Numbered from the stretch's first letter, positions 9,549-19,230 are shown. The stretch is DNA of 64,000 bases from Aliikangiella coralliicola (GCF_007004725.1 NZ_ML660166.1:248001-312000); one strand, 5' to 3'. Translations and numbers: made by a program. The notes: generated from the sequence alone by a model not told the origin.

Positions 9549-10154
9549 CTATTTCCCCAAATGCTGCAACTTGGCGCCAGCAGCAATATATCTAAGCTGA
9601 GTTATCGCCCGTTTGGCAATTTGATCGCGCTGACCGGGTTTTGAATCTAGCGCTTCTGCCCCGGCATTAAATACAATGGCAACCATGGCTTCCGCCTGGG
9701 CGTAGGCAGCTTCTCTTTCGTACCCGATAGATTGCATGAAATCAGTAAGCTCAACGATGAAATACTGAATTTCCCTGGCAACCGCCTGACGCATGGTTAA
9801 AGCTGTTCCTGATCGCTCATGAAAAAGCAGACGAAAAATATTTGGGTTACTCTCGGAAAACTCCATGAAGGTTTCCACCGAGGTGTAAATAACGCTACCG
9901 CCTTTTTCAAATCTTTTTCGCGCCTTACGCATTAACTGACGAAGTGCGAGACCACATTCATCAACCAGCGTTAGCCCAAGTTCTTCCATATCTTTGAAAT
10001 GTCGATAAAAAGAGGTAGGCGCAATTTGTGCTTCTCTAGCAACCTCTCGCAAACTTAAACTGGCAAAACTTTTATCCGCGCTAAGCTGACCTAACGCCGC
10101 TTCAATAATTGCACGACGGGTTCTTTCTTTTTGTTGCGAACGACTGATAGCCAT
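9549..10154 (-). CDS. fabR: TetR-type repressor of unsaturated fatty acid synthesis, FabR
   Basis: 201 residues with strong block identity to E. coli Fab[21 protein letters not shown] in the helix-turn-helix, then [32 protein letters not shown] and [13 protein letters not shown]. FabR senses the balance of unsaturated to saturated acyl thioesters and represses unsaturated fatty acid genes. Here it is divergent from a delta-9 desaturase, and a FabR-type operator lies between them (10301-10318). In this organism it therefore probably controls desaturation directly, like the DesT/desaturase pair of Pseudomonas. The C-terminus is shorter than in E. coli. Confidence 0.92.
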   Translation of the reverse strand: MAISRSQQKERTRRAIIEAALGQLSADKSFASLSLREVAREAQIAPTSFYRHFKDMEELGLTLVDECGLALRQLMRKARKRFEKGGSVIYTSVETFMEFSESNPNIFRLLFHERSGTALTMRQAVAREIQYFIVELTDFMQSIGYEREAAYAQAEAMVAIVFNAGAEALDSKPGQRDQIAKRAITQLRYIAAGAKLQHLGK

Positions 10155-10258
10155 AAGGAATTGATTTTATTAAATATTGTTTTTAATTTCAAAATTAGCA
10201 CACAGTTTACACGAAAATAGTGAGCAACAAAATTTTGACAAAGCATTGGATTCTCACA

Positions 10259-10287
10259 TTGCTTTTAACGTGACGCATGGCTATACT
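10259..10287 (+). promoter_or_regulatory. Candidate promoter of the desaturase gene
   Basis: -35 TTGCTT (10259-10264), 17-bp spacer, -10 TATACT (10282-10287), predicting a start near 10294. The FabR-like operator begins about 7 bp downstream, a position suited to repression. Confidence 0.6.
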
Positions 10288-10300
10288 TCGAAACAAATTC

Positions 10301-10318
10301 AGCGCACATTTGTACGCT
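10301..10318. promoter_or_regulatory. FabR operator
   Basis: AGCGCACATTTGTACGCT: half-sites AGCGCACA and TGTACGCT around a 2-bp centre, a palindrome with one mismatch. It closely matches the FabR site as I recall it for E. coli (AGCGTACA-N2-TGTTCGCT type). It lies between fabR and the desaturase, just downstream of the promoter. Confidence 0.78.
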
Positions 10319-10404
10319 TAAATTGAAGCTTAATTGATGATCGATTTATTGATAGTTGATTTGTTGGTAATAATGTAATTAATCATTCACAGGATTTCTT
10401 TACA

Positions 10405-11598
10405 ATGCAGTCTCATAATTCACCGGAAAAATCCCAGAATTTGGCTACAAACTCTCAAACCCCGAACGGCACTTCTCACAAACCTAAACTGATTTGGCTG
10501 AATATATTAGTCTTCTCAATTACCTTTGCTATCGCATTAGTTGGATTGCCTGTTTACGCTTATTTTTACGATTTTGATGTTCAGACCATCATTGCCTTCA
10601 TCGTTGCAACTGGCTTTTGTGGTATGTCCATTACAGCAGGTTATCATCGACTGTGGTCACACAGAGCTTATGAAACCAACATTTTTATTCGCTTTATTTA
10701 TGCCATTGGTGGTGCCTTTGCTATTCAAAACAGTGCGCTTCACTGGAGTTCCGATCACCGTGTTCACCACCGACATGTCGATGATAATGATATCGACCCC
10801 TACTCAGCTAAACGTGGTTTTTGGTATTCCCACATCGGTTGGATGTTGCGAGAGTATCAACAGCATCGCTACAGCGATTATAAGAATGTTCGCGACTTAC
10901 AAAGAGATCCTATCGTGATGTGGCAACACAGAAATTACTTAATGCTGGTCGTGTTGACTAATTTTGGTTTCCCGCTTTTATTTGGTCTTATCAACGGAAA
11001 TATCGTCGGCAGTTTATTATTAATTGGCGTTACTCGTCTGGTTGTCAGTCACCATGTCACTTTCTTTATCAACTCTTTGGCTCACATGTGGGGCAGCCAA
11101 CCTTATAGCGACCAAAACACGGCAAAAGACAACCCTCTGGTTGCATTGCTCACATACGGCGAAGGCTACCATAACTTCCATCACGCGTTTCAATATGATT
11201 ATCGTAACGCAATCAAATGGTGGCAGTTTGACCCAACCAAATGGTTTATCAAGTCATTGAGTTGGCTCGGTCTGGCTAAAAACCTGAAAAAGATTTCAGA
11301 AGAAAAAATCAATCAGGCAATCGCTAAGCAACAACTTAACAAAACTTGCTGCAAATTGATGAATTTAAGTTTGCCTGATAGAGAAGAAGTTTTAGCAAAG
11401 GTGCAGCAAGAGTACGATGAACTATTAGAAAGAATGACAGCATTTTATAAAGCGCAAAGAGCCTGGTTGGAAGTCACCAAAGACCAACTGGTAGAAAATG
11501 TTGAGAAGAGCAATATTTCTCAACAGTACAATGAATTAAAAATAAGCTGGTTTGAACAGCGAAAAAACTGGCATAGTTTAATTCACCAGTATGCATAA
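10405..11598 (+). CDS. Delta-9 acyl desaturase (membrane di-iron)
   Basis: 397-residue integral membrane desaturase introducing a cis double bond into saturated acyl chains. The three histidine boxes are present: H81RLWSH86, H118RVHH122 and H256NFHH260 (GEGYHNFHH). Hydrophobic segments lie at about residues 30-75, 92-112 and 173-215. The C-terminal 110 residues are charged and helical, unlike the short tails of many bacterial homologues. Placement opposite fabR with an intervening operator indicates control by membrane-lipid unsaturation. Start chosen at the ATG following AGGATTTCTTTACA. Confidence 0.92.
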   Translation: MQSHNSPEKSQNLATNSQTPNGTSHKPKLIWLNILVFSITFAIALVGLPVYAYFYDFDVQTIIAFIVATGFCGMSITAGYHRLWSHRAYETNIFIRFIYAIGGAFAIQNSALHWSSDHRVHHRHVDDNDIDPYSAKRGFWYSHIGWMLREYQQHRYSDYKNVRDLQRDPIVMWQHRNYLMLVVLTNFGFPLLFGLINGNIVGSLLLIGVTRLVVSHHVTFFINSLAHMWGSQPYSDQNTAKDNPLVALLTYGEGYHNFHHAFQYDYRNAIKWWQFDPTKWFIKSLSWLGLAKNLKKISEEKINQAIAKQQLNKTCCKLMNLSLPDREEVLAKVQQEYDELLERMTAFYKAQRAWLEVTKDQLVENVEKSNISQQYNELKISWFEQRKNWHSLIHQYA

Positions 11599-11630
11599 TC
11601 CATAGGCATAGAAACAGCCCCCTCAGCAAT

Positions 11631-11660
11631 TAGCTGGATTATTGGTTTGTGATCCAGCTA
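11631..11660 (+). terminator. Hairpin after the desaturase gene
   Basis: Perfect 9-bp stem TAGCTGGAT/ATCCAGCTA with a 12-nt loop, 33 bp after the desaturase stop codon. It lacks a T-tract, so it may be a weak or factor-assisted terminator or an mRNA-stabilising end. Confidence 0.4.
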
Positions 11661-11816
11661 CCATATTACCGTCCAATGATGGTTCATTAAAAAATAATTC
11701 AGTTTATAATGACATTGTTTTCGTACTCACTCTATTTTTTTGGGATCTGGTTTTCTTTTGCGATCTCATTATTGAATAGTTAAGAATAGCGTCATTAAAA
11801 ATTAAAAGGAAAAAAA

Positions 11817-12179
11817 ATGAACTTCAAATACTTGGCCATTGCCGCGGTTTCTTTGCTTTCTCTCAATGTGGCAGCAAAGGAAGAAAGTCACCACCACAAC
11901 TTTACCAAAGAAGTGGCCGCCTTCCACGACGTTTTGGCACCCTTGTGGCATTCACCTGATGGCAAACAGAAACAAACTGATACTTGTGCCAAAGTCGCCA
12001 AGTTAAAAAAGCTCGCCACAGATATCCCGCAAAGCGAACAATTAACAAAAAATCTAACTGCACTGGCAGAGACTTGTAATCAAGATCAGAAGTTGTTTGA
12101 TAAAGCTTTTCATCATGTTCACCTCGCATTTCATAACATCAGTGATGCCAAAAAAGCTCACAAAAAACATAAGGAGTAG
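11817..12179 (+). CDS. Small secreted histidine-rich protein, unknown function
   Basis: 120 residues with a signal peptide (MNFKYLAIAAVSLLSLNVAA, cleavage near residue 20). The mature part is helical and histidine-rich, with clusters HHH, FHDVLAPLWH, FHHVHLAFH and a terminal KKAHKKHKE, plus two cysteines. The pattern suggests a periplasmic four-helix-like or metal-binding protein, but I do not recognise the family. It has a good ribosome site (AAAAGGA) and is monocistronic, with its own terminator downstream. Confidence 0.75.
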   Translation: MNFKYLAIAAVSLLSLNVAAKEESHHHNFTKEVAAFHDVLAPLWHSPDGKQKQTDTCAKVAKLKKLATDIPQSEQLTKNLTALAETCNQDQKLFDKAFHHVHLAFHNISDAKKAHKKHKE

Positions 12180-12216
12180 TAAGACGGATTTAGTGTGACT
12201 GAATTAGTATGATTGG

Positions 12217-12253
12217 GTGGACGCTACCAATTTTTTTAGCGTCCACTTATTTT
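12217..12253 (+). terminator. Intrinsic terminator after the His-rich protein gene
   Basis: Ten-bp perfect stem GTGGACGCTA/TAGCGTCCAC with a 10-nt loop followed by TTATTTT. It separates the plus-strand gene from the convergent trhO. Confidence 0.75.
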
Positions 12254-12293
12254 GCAGTGAAAGGAAGTCTAACTATCAGAAAAAGTACAAAAC

Positions 12294-13295
12294 TTATTGG
12301 CTTGCTTTACCTTGCTGACTAAGTTCTCTTAGTCTTTCTTTCTGTTGTTTTTTCTCTGCGCGTCTTTGCAATAATTCTTTTTCTGCGTCACCGCCAATAT
12401 GCTGCTGACCTCTGCATTTGGCTAGTTGAATTTGTTTTTCTCGCTCAAGATATCGTGCTTTTTGTTCAGGCGTTGTTTTATCGTAACAATAAGGACAACT
12501 CACACCTTGTACAAATTTTTCGTTTTGTTTATCTTGCTCGGTAATTGGTAATCGACAAGCATTACATTGATCATAACTGCCAGGCTTTAATTCATGATCA
12601 ACCGTCACTCGGTCGTCAAATACAAAACACTCTCCATTCCATGTTGACTGCTCTTTCGGCACTTCTTCGAGATATTTTAGAATGCCGCCTTTTAAATGAT
12701 AAACTTCGTCAAACCCTTGTTGTTTTAAATACGCGGTAGACTTTTCGCAGCGAATCCCACCGGTGCAAAACATCGCAACTTTTTTGTGCTTGGATGGATT
12801 TAAATGGGTATCGACATATTCAGGAAACTCTCGAAATGTTTCAGTCTTAGGATTAACCGCATTATCGAAAGTCCCTACCGCAACTTCATAATCATTTCGA
12901 GTATCGACAAGAATAACATCAGGATCATTAATCAAATCGTTCCAGTCCTTAGGCTCGACATAGGTCCCTACCACCTGGTTTGGGTCAATGTTCTCTACTC
13001 CCATGGTCACAATTTCTTTCTTTAACTTAACTCTGGTGCGTTTAAATGGAGCGCTTTGTGATATTGATTCTTTAGTGACAATATTGTCTAGTCCAGGCTG
13101 TATTTCGAGCCAGACTAACAGACTATCAATTGCCTCTCGCGATCCGGAAACAGTGCCGTTAATTCCTTCATGAGCAAGTAACAAAGTGCCGCGAATTTGA
13201 TTCGCTAACATGAAATCTAATAGAGGTTGACGAAGAGATTGGTAATTTTCAAGCGCCACAAATTTATATAGCGCGCATACGATATATTTTGACAT
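12294..13295 (-). CDS. trhO: tRNA uridine(34) hydroxylase TrhO (rhodanese-related)
   Basis: 333-residue rhodanese-family protein matching TrhO/YceA, which makes 5-hydroxyuridine at the tRNA wobble position. Order: an acylphosphatase-like N-terminal domain ([13 protein letters not shown]), a rhodanese domain with catalytic C177 in [10 protein letters not shown], then a cysteine-rich segment (C-x2-C...C-x2-C, CNACRLP and CPYCYD). A charged helical tail follows. I chose the ATG at 13295, preceded by GGAAG, over an upstream TTG. Transcribed alone. Confidence 0.92.
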   Translation of the reverse strand: MSKYIVCALYKFVALENYQSLRQPLLDFMLANQIRGTLLLAHEGINGTVSGSREAIDSLLVWLEIQPGLDNIVTKESISQSAPFKRTRVKLKKEIVTMGVENIDPNQVVGTYVEPKDWNDLINDPDVILVDTRNDYEVAVGTFDNAVNPKTETFREFPEYVDTHLNPSKHKKVAMFCTGGIRCEKSTAYLKQQGFDEVYHLKGGILKYLEEVPKEQSTWNGECFVFDDRVTVDHELKPGSYDQCNACRLPITEQDKQNEKFVQGVSCPYCYDKTTPEQKARYLEREKQIQLAKCRGQQHIGGDAEKELLQRRAEKKQQKERLRELSQQGKASQ

Positions 13296-13619
13296 GAGTA
13301 CTTCCAACTGCGGTCTGAAGCGTAAATTCAGAGCATTAATTAAGAACGGAGAATTATAATTAAAAAGTTAGTAGAGGCAAGAAAATTGTTTATAAATTAA
13401 ACAAGTTTTTCTCGTTTTTATAGAATTTAGGCGTAATTAGCTGATTTTAATGAAAAATAATGATACCGGAACGCGCATACTTATCAACGATAGCACTTCT
13501 TTTGCGCTTAAATCTCACTACAAACTTCGTAATTCTCAATGAACTGGCTAGTAAAACGAGTTACAGCCAGTTCCAGTTAATTGCTTGTCTGGATGAGCGA
13601 TACCCCATAGTGTGACAGC
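13296..13619. other. Intergenic region with a long-stem hairpin
   Basis: No gene is supported. A perfect 9-bp inverted repeat GAACTGGCT (13541-13549)/AGCCAGTTC (13565-13573) with a 15-nt loop lies past the stop of the SnoaL-like gene on the minus strand. It has no T-tract and may act as a transcript end. The remainder is AT-rich. Confidence 0.45.
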
Positions 13620-14042
13620 TTACTTCGCAGACAATACTCTCATCATAATATCATCAGCAACGACGCCACTTTGCATCAGCATCGAAGCAAAGTCCCAGGT
13701 TTCATGGCTTTCAACCACCTGACCATCTCGAAAACGAACTATGGCAGTCCCGGAAAAATTGACAGGCTTTGATGACTCTTGATGGGTGCCGTAAACATGA
13801 GCATGAAATGCCACAAAGTCGCCCGAATCGACTATTTTCCTCACTTCAATTCGGATATCGGGAAAAGTCGAAGTAAATTGTTCCCAAACCTGCTTGAAGT
13901 CGCTTCTGCTAACAGGTTCCGGTGAGTAGTTGCCATGAAGTTGTGCATCCTCAGCCATCAATTCATCAATAGCTTTTGGGTTACGTGGTTCGCACCAAAC
14001 TTCTTGAAACCAACGATTAACTAATTCAGAATTTGTACTCAT
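13620..14042 (-). CDS. SnoaL-like / NTF2-fold protein
   Basis: 140-residue protein of the SnoaL-like polyketide-cyclase/ester-cyclase superfamily. It has the usual helix-rich start (ELVNRWFQEVW), then DAQLHGNY, a strand region with FHAHVYGTH and a final strand pair around GTAIVRFRDGQVVESHETWD. The fold is a cone-shaped alpha+beta barrel. Members bind small hydrophobic ligands or act in catabolism, and the function here is unknown. It has a strong ribosome site (AAGGAGA) and stands alone. Confidence 0.75.
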   Translation of the reverse strand: MSTNSELVNRWFQEVWCEPRNPKAIDELMAEDAQLHGNYSPEPVSRSDFKQVWEQFTSTFPDIRIEVRKIVDSGDFVAFHAHVYGTHQESSKPVNFSGTAIVRFRDGQVVESHETWDFASMLMQSGVVADDIMMRVLSAK

Positions 14043-14281
14043 TAAGTTCTCCTTAATTTTAACACCAGTCTGGAAATGGTTTGTTAACTAGGTGAACCTT
14101 GATAGAAATCACTTTCTATCCTGAACTCGTGATAGGAATAACCAGAAAGATAATCAAGATCTCGTTCTTAATTATAGCTTTTTTAACCAGAAGCGCGCAG
14201 GAACATAAGGTTGCGAGAAAAGGACAATAAAACGAAAGCTACAACAGTCAACAACTTTATACTGTTGTAGCAATGATGATG

Positions 14282-14440
14282 TTATTTTGTCGTAAGCCAC
14301 AGAGCATGGATTACGCCAGGTAAAAACATCAAAATGCAGAGAATGATATTGATCACGAGATCTTTACCCGCTCCCTTTTTGAGAAATACTGCAACAGGTG
14401 GTAATAAAATCGCTAGAATAATTAATAAAACTTTGTTCAT
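14282..14440 (-). CDS. Pmp3/YqaE-family small membrane protein
   Basis: 52-residue protein (MNKVLLIILAILLPPVAVF...). It has two hydrophobic segments separated by a short KKGAGKD loop, and PP plus PGVIHALW in the positions typical of the Pmp3/YqaE proteolipid family. These proteins sit in the membrane and are linked to salt and membrane-potential stress. The gene is short but complete, with ATG at 14440 and TAA at 14282-14284. Confidence 0.8.
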   Translation of the reverse strand: MNKVLLIILAILLPPVAVFLKKGAGKDLVINIILCILMFLPGVIHALWLTTK

Positions 14441-14775
14441 ATCGCTTTTCCTTCAATGACGACAAACATATAGTATGTTTGCAGATGCACTATTTTTGTT
14501 TTTGAGCCACTTTAAAAGCAGCTCTCGAAACTCCCTTAAACGTAGACCATGTTTTTTAGAGTGCCAACTCTCAATCGCAATAATCCCCAATAAGAAATTA
14601 TTTCGATAATAAAAAATTAGTTTTTCAGAAAAATATGATCCGTAACCAGCAGAACAACTTTGATCAGCAGTATTAGAATATTTATTTTATCAATAAAACT
14701 TAAATCAATAATTGAGATAATGCAAAGTTTTTTGAGGAAACTTCAGGATCTCAATCGTTAATGAAGAGAAAAGTC
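14441..14775. other. AT-rich intergenic region
   Basis: About 335 bp with no credible ORF, hairpin or operator. It presumably carries the promoter of the Pmp3-like gene. Confidence 0.5.
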
Positions 14776-15366
14776 TTATAGCAAGTGCGTTCTGATTTTT
14801 GAATAACAATCTTCAGTACGCTTAAAATGATGACCACTCATCCCAAGCTTTTCAGACGCTTTAATATTTGGCAAACTGTCATCGATAAAAAAGGTTTCTG
14901 ACGGTAATAACTTATAACGATTGAGAAGTATTTCGAAAATTTTGGTGTCAGGTTTCATACATTTCTCGTGTCCAGAAATGACAATTCCTGAGAACAAACT
15001 AAAAAACTTTTGTTCCTTGACAAAATCATAAGTTTCTACTGACATATTCGATAAACAATACATCGCTATTTTAGCTTTGTGGAAATCATTCATTAATTCA
15101 ATCGACTGAGCGATAGGTAGCAACGAACGCTTAGCAGTTAACAACGCCTGTTCGACGATATTAGTTTCAAGATTTGTCGCTTTGGAAACTCTGGTCACGA
15201 CGGACTGTTCAGACATAATTCCGTGATCCATGTCTAACCAGTCCTGGTGCTCGAAAAGTCGATTTTTCAATAACTCTCGATCGACCTGGCTAACATTGAG
15301 CGAATCAAGAATTTTATTCGTATTCCAGTCGAGCACGACGTTGCCCAAATCAAACACAACTTTCAT
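14776..15366 (-). CDS. HAD-superfamily phosphatase, YihX-like
   Basis: 196-residue haloacid-dehalogenase-type hydrolase. Motif I is FDLGNVVLDWN with nucleophile D6, motif II CLSNMS, motif III K in GHEKCMKPD, and motif IV FFIDDSLPNIKASEKLGM. The DLGN form of motif I is characteristic of the YihX group (glucose-1-phosphate phosphatase in E. coli), but the substrate here cannot be read from sequence. Start supported by GAGAG upstream. Downstream of prmB on the same strand, but 244 bp away, so probably a separate unit. Confidence 0.82.
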   Translation of the reverse strand: MKVVFDLGNVVLDWNTNKILDSLNVSQVDRELLKNRLFEHQDWLDMDHGIMSEQSVVTRVSKATNLETNIVEQALLTAKRSLLPIAQSIELMNDFHKAKIAMYCLSNMSVETYDFVKEQKFFSLFSGIVISGHEKCMKPDTKIFEILLNRYKLLPSETFFIDDSLPNIKASEKLGMSGHHFKRTEDCYSKIRTHLL

Positions 15367-15610
15367 TTTATCTCTCTATCTAAAGATTCATAGTGCGCTA
15401 CTTTAAATTCTAGCATCGAAAAAAAATAATAACAGAGCGGATAAGAGCAACAACCAAACATATCTCGATTTTTATTTTAATAATGTTGTAGTTGTTAAGA
15501 AAAATCAGAATATATTGGTTCTCTCTATCCTTAAAACTCAATATATCCTTCATTAAATGAACTTCAAATAAATTTTGGGCAGTATTGATTAAACATTTAA
15601 TCGCCCACGT

Positions 15611-16552
15611 CTAAATGTTTTCGAGCTGTTCTTTAGTCAATAAAAACACGCCATGCCCACCTCTTTCAAATTCAAGCCAAGTGAAGCCAAGTGTTGGGTA
15701 TAAGTGCTCCAGGGCTGCCGCACTATTACCCACTTCAACAACGAGAATACCATCCTTTTCGAGGTAAGCATTGGCCTGCTTTAACAGCCGATGGGTTAAA
15801 TCTAATCCATCAACGCCTGAAACCAAACCTAGCTTCGGCTCAGCTAAGAATTCCTCTGGAATTTCGTCAAAGTCTTCTTCATCGACGTAAGGCGGGTTCG
15901 ATACAATAATATCGTATCTCTTTTGTGGAATTTGATCGAACAAGTCAGATTGATAAAAAGAAACATTTTCTTGTTGTAACTTCTCTCGATTAATTTCAGC
16001 CACGTCAATGCAATCAACAGAAATATCTCCCCCGTCAACGACGGCATGGGGAAAATACTGCCCACAAGCGATTGCAATGCAGCCACTACCGGTACATAGA
16101 TCAAGGATATTGTTAACACGATTAGCGTCGATCCACGGCTGAAATTGGCCTTCAATTAACTCAGCAATTGGAGAACGTGGCACCAGCACTCTTTCATCGA
16201 CATAATATTCACTACCGCAAAAATTAGCTTTATTGGTCAGGTATGCCAGTGGAATTTTCTCGTTAATTCTACGGCCGATTCGCTCCACTAACATCTGTTT
16301 TTCAGATTTCGTTAAACGACATTGTAAAATAGTATCGGGGGTATCATCGGGCAAACTCAAACTCTGCAAAACGAGCGCGACCGCTTCATCCCAGGGATTA
16401 TCCGTACCATGGCCATAAAAAAGTGCATATTCATCGAAACGAGAATACCCCCAGCGAATAACATCCTGAATTGAGCTCAAATCTTGTATCGCTTCATCAA
16501 GTATGCTCTGTTTAATTTCAGCTGTGTTTTCTTGCGTGCTATTTAGGGTCAT
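15611..16552 (-). CDS. prmB: 50S ribosomal protein L3 N5-glutamine methyltransferase PrmB
   Basis: 313-residue class I SAM-dependent methyltransferase with the glutamine-methyltransferase motif NPPY (SNPPYVDEEDF) and SAM-binding motif ILDLCTGSGCIA. The all-helical N-terminal domain contains IRWGYSRFDEYALFYGHGTDNPWDEA, diagnostic of PrmB over PrmC. It methylates a glutamine in ribosomal protein L3. It starts 20 bp after the acyltransferase gene ends and is likely co-transcribed with it. Confidence 0.92.
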   Translation of the reverse strand: MTLNSTQENTAEIKQSILDEAIQDLSSIQDVIRWGYSRFDEYALFYGHGTDNPWDEAVALVLQSLSLPDDTPDTILQCRLTKSEKQMLVERIGRRINEKIPLAYLTNKANFCGSEYYVDERVLVPRSPIAELIEGQFQPWIDANRVNNILDLCTGSGCIAIACGQYFPHAVVDGGDISVDCIDVAEINREKLQQENVSFYQSDLFDQIPQKRYDIIVSNPPYVDEEDFDEIPEEFLAEPKLGLVSGVDGLDLTHRLLKQANAYLEKDGILVVEVGNSAAALEHLYPTLGFTWLEFERGGHGVFLLTKEQLENI

Positions 16553-16572
16553 TGATATTACTCAGTTGTTTT

Positions 16573-17376
16573 TTAATAACTAGCAGCATTTTTATCACCA
16601 GCATTATTTCGGCTGCCTGGACGATTGTCTTCACTCTCACACGGTTGATCGAGTGCAGACAGCATTCGATTCCTGACCTTACTAACCAGAGCGCGACGCT
16701 CCTCAACAGAAAACTCAGCGGCGTCAATTGGCTTGCAAACTTCAACAGAAATTTCTTGTCCCAGATAAAGCGTTAGATCATCACCAGCCTGAACTTTATG
16801 GATATCCTTGATCACCATAGGAACAATTAACGCCTCAGTATCTAACGCTAAATGAAAGCCGCCTCGTTTAAATTTAGCCAACTTGCCATCTTTAGAGCGA
16901 GTTCCTTCCGGCGCTACCCACAAAATAATACCGTCCAGCATTTTCTGTCTGGCGATTTTCAAATCCATTCGTGATTGTTCGCGGTTATTTCTATCAACAG
17001 AAACAAATTCTCCCTTTCTTAGTGCAGTAGCAAAAACAGGGATCTTAAATAGTTCTTTTTTGGTCAGCATCCGCAGACTGGTATTGAGTGCAACGGCACT
17101 GATAGGAATATCGTAAAGGCTACTGTGATTGCACATCACAATGACCGGTCGTTGACCACTACTCGGCATGTTATCTAATCCGATCACATTGACCTTTACC
17201 TGAATAAGTCCTAATAGCTTTTCTGCCCACCGATACATGGTTTTATTAACATAAGTTCGAAAATCGCGTGATACAAAAGACCCTAGAATAACTTTCATGC
17301 TATACCAGAATGTAAACACGCCAGTCATAAATGCGATCCAACAAAATCTTAATTTACTCGCTTTTTTACCTGTCAT
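16573..17376 (-). CDS. 1-acyl-sn-glycerol-3-phosphate acyltransferase (PlsC family)
   Basis: 267-residue membrane-bound acyltransferase making phosphatidic acid from lysophosphatidic acid. It has an N-terminal hydrophobic segment at about residues 11-33, catalytic NHSSLYD (H84, D89), a substrate motif near FVDR-like FVSVDRNN and EGTRS at 157-161. The C-terminal tail is polar. A good ribosome site (AAGG) precedes the ATG. Followed closely by prmB. Confidence 0.88.
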   Translation of the reverse strand: MTGKKASKLRFCWIAFMTGVFTFWYSMKVILGSFVSRDFRTYVNKTMYRWAEKLLGLIQVKVNVIGLDNMPSSGQRPVIVMCNHSSLYDIPISAVALNTSLRMLTKKELFKIPVFATALRKGEFVSVDRNNREQSRMDLKIARQKMLDGIILWVAPEGTRSKDGKLAKFKRGGFHLALDTEALIVPMVIKDIHKVQAGDDLTLYLGQEISVEVCKPIDAAEFSVEERRALVSKVRNRMLSALDQPCESEDNRPGSRNNAGDKNAASY

Positions 17377-17445
17377 ACTAAACCTTAAAATTCAACAGCC
17401 TGTTGGCTGGTAATCTCACAATCTTCTTCACTCAAACAATAAAAC

Positions 17446-17910
17446 TTAAACTCTCGGCAAGTAGCTATGGTTCACTTTTCCTACACCATTTTTATCAAAT
17501 TCAATTTTAACAACCTGCGCAGTCTGGAACCCGTAAATTTCACAATCGGGGGAAAGATATTGACATAGCCGGGCGACAATCGGCATATGACTGACAACAA
17601 TTAACTTTTCAAATTTGGCGGCAAGCAAAAAATCCCCAAGTAAATGAGGATCAGCAAAATGAACAAGTAAATCTTCCGTCTCAAAAGGTTTGTCTATTGC
17701 CAAACTTTGATGAACAATTTGTGCAGTTTCCTGAGTTCGTCGAAATGGACTGACTAGCATATTATCCGGCAGTTCGACTTCAGTTTTTATTAACTGCTCG
17801 GCGACATCGGCAGCCTGTGATTTTCCTACTGCTGAAAGAGCCCGATTAAAATCAGTATCAAACTCACTCTCAGCCAAGCCGTGTCGCATTATCCATAATG
17901 TTTTAAGCAT
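17446..17910 (-). CDS. sixA: Phosphohistidine phosphatase SixA
   Basis: 154-residue member of the histidine phosphatase superfamily. The catalytic RHG motif is at residues 9-11 (WIMRHGLAE), the second arginine lies in SPFRRTQETA, and the second histidine is in VVSHMPIVARLCQYL. Size and pattern fit SixA, which dephosphorylates histidine-phosphorylated phosphotransfer proteins. Ribosome site AAGGG. It lies 27 bp downstream of the adenosine-kinase-like gene and is probably part of the same transcript. Confidence 0.85.
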   Translation of the reverse strand: MLKTLWIMRHGLAESEFDTDFNRALSAVGKSQAADVAEQLIKTEVELPDNMLVSPFRRTQETAQIVHQSLAIDKPFETEDLLVHFADPHLLGDFLLAAKFEKLIVVSHMPIVARLCQYLSPDCEIYGFQTAQVVKIEFDKNGVGKVNHSYLPRV

Positions 17911-17937
17911 AACAATTGCCCTTAAGCGGTTATTTTT

Positions 17938-18945
17938 TTAAACAACTAACTTTTTCGCAAAAGAATTAACTATCGCAAATTTTTCTTCGGTTAATCTTGG
18001 ACCAAATTGAGTCACCAGCTGCGCTGAAGCAAAACTTGCCAGTTCTCCAGCTTGCTCCAATGTTAGCCCCTGTGTTACAGCATGTAAAAAGCTGCCAGCG
18101 AACAAATCTCCGGCACCGTTGGTATCAATAGCCTCTACCTTATTGCCTTCAATTTTTATGGTTTTATTTTGCTCGACGATGATTGCCCCTTCCGCCCCCA
18201 GGGTAATGACAACAGTTTTTGCCAATTTCGATAACGCATTTGCTGCATCTTCTATATTATCGCAACCGGAATATAAAGTGGCTTCGTCAAAATTACAAAA
18301 CAAAATATCAACGCCGTCGCCAATGATGGCATCAAGACCATCTCGACAAAACTTCACCATATTGGGATCTGATAGTGAAAAAGCGGTTTTAACGCCGTTT
18401 TCTTGCGCATATTTCTTAGCTTTTAATACCGCCTCTAACGCAACCGGAGAACTTGAAAGATAACCTTCAACGTAAAGATATTCAGAATTTATTAGCGCTT
18501 CTTCATCAATTTGCTCGTACCCGATGTTGCCGGTAATACCAAGAAAAGTATTCATAGTACGATCAGCATCCTCGGTGATCATGACCAGACATTTACCGGT
18601 CTTTCCCTGTTCAAGTGATTCGTTAGAAAGGTTACTGTGAACACCATGAGCAAGCAAATCGTCTCGGTAAAATCGACCAGTTTCATCATCAGCCACTTTG
18701 CAAGAATAAAAACACTGTGACCCGAATGACTGCGCGCCGATAATCGTGTTAGCTGCAGATCCGCCACATGCACGAGAATGATGTTTCCCCTGAAAAGCTT
18801 GAAAAAGTGCTTCCTGACGATCTTCCTCAATCAACGTCATTACCCCTTTTTCAACCTCTAGCTCCACAAGTTCCTGAGGATTCGTTTCAATCTCAAAATC
18901 TACCAACGCGTTACCAATACCATATACCTGATATTTTTTTGCCAT
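17938..18945 (-). CDS. Adenosine kinase-like PfkB-family sugar kinase
   Basis: 335-residue ribokinase-fold kinase. Signatures: GGSAANTI in the first PfkB motif region, GKTGKCLVMITEDADRTM, and the catalytic anion-hole motif DTNGAGDLFAGSF with base D280. The N-terminus (YQVYGIGNALVDFE) is typical of the bacterial adenosine kinase group, which phosphorylates adenosine to AMP. Ribokinase-family paralogues are hard to separate by sequence alone. Ribosome site AGGTG. First gene of a probable operon with sixA. Confidence 0.82.
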   Translation of the reverse strand: MAKKYQVYGIGNALVDFEIETNPQELVELEVEKGVMTLIEEDRQEALFQAFQGKHHSRACGGSAANTIIGAQSFGSQCFYSCKVADDETGRFYRDDLLAHGVHSNLSNESLEQGKTGKCLVMITEDADRTMNTFLGITGNIGYEQIDEEALINSEYLYVEGYLSSSPVALEAVLKAKKYAQENGVKTAFSLSDPNMVKFCRDGLDAIIGDGVDILFCNFDEATLYSGCDNIEDAANALSKLAKTVVITLGAEGAIIVEQNKTIKIEGNKVEAIDTNGAGDLFAGSFLHAVTQGLTLEQAGELASFASAQLVTQFGPRLTEEKFAIVNSFAKKLVV

Positions 18946-19150
18946 TTAATTCACCTGTGCCTATGTCACTTGCTTATGCTTTATGATCAAGCCTAATATC
19001 AAACTTGTAAGCAAACCTTGAGATATTTTTCATCGATGTCGTTAGCCGGCTTCATTCATCAATGTATGTCGTCAAAACTAGCATTCAATGCCAGCTTTCA
19101 ATGCCATTGATAAAACCAAACAACGGGTCTGCTTTGCGCTTATCTACCAA

Positions 19151-19173
19151 GCCCCTGAAAGTTGGGGCATTTT
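19151..19173 (+). terminator. Weak hairpin upstream of the PTPS gene
   Basis: Five-bp stem GCCCC/GGGGC (19151-19155, 19164-19168) followed by ATTTT, 60 bp before the next plus-strand gene. It might be a short attenuator or chance. Confidence 0.25.
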
Positions 19174-19230
19174 AACAGATTGTTGTGGTAAAATTGCACC
19201 TACCATTCGTATTTTTCGTAAATTCCTTTC

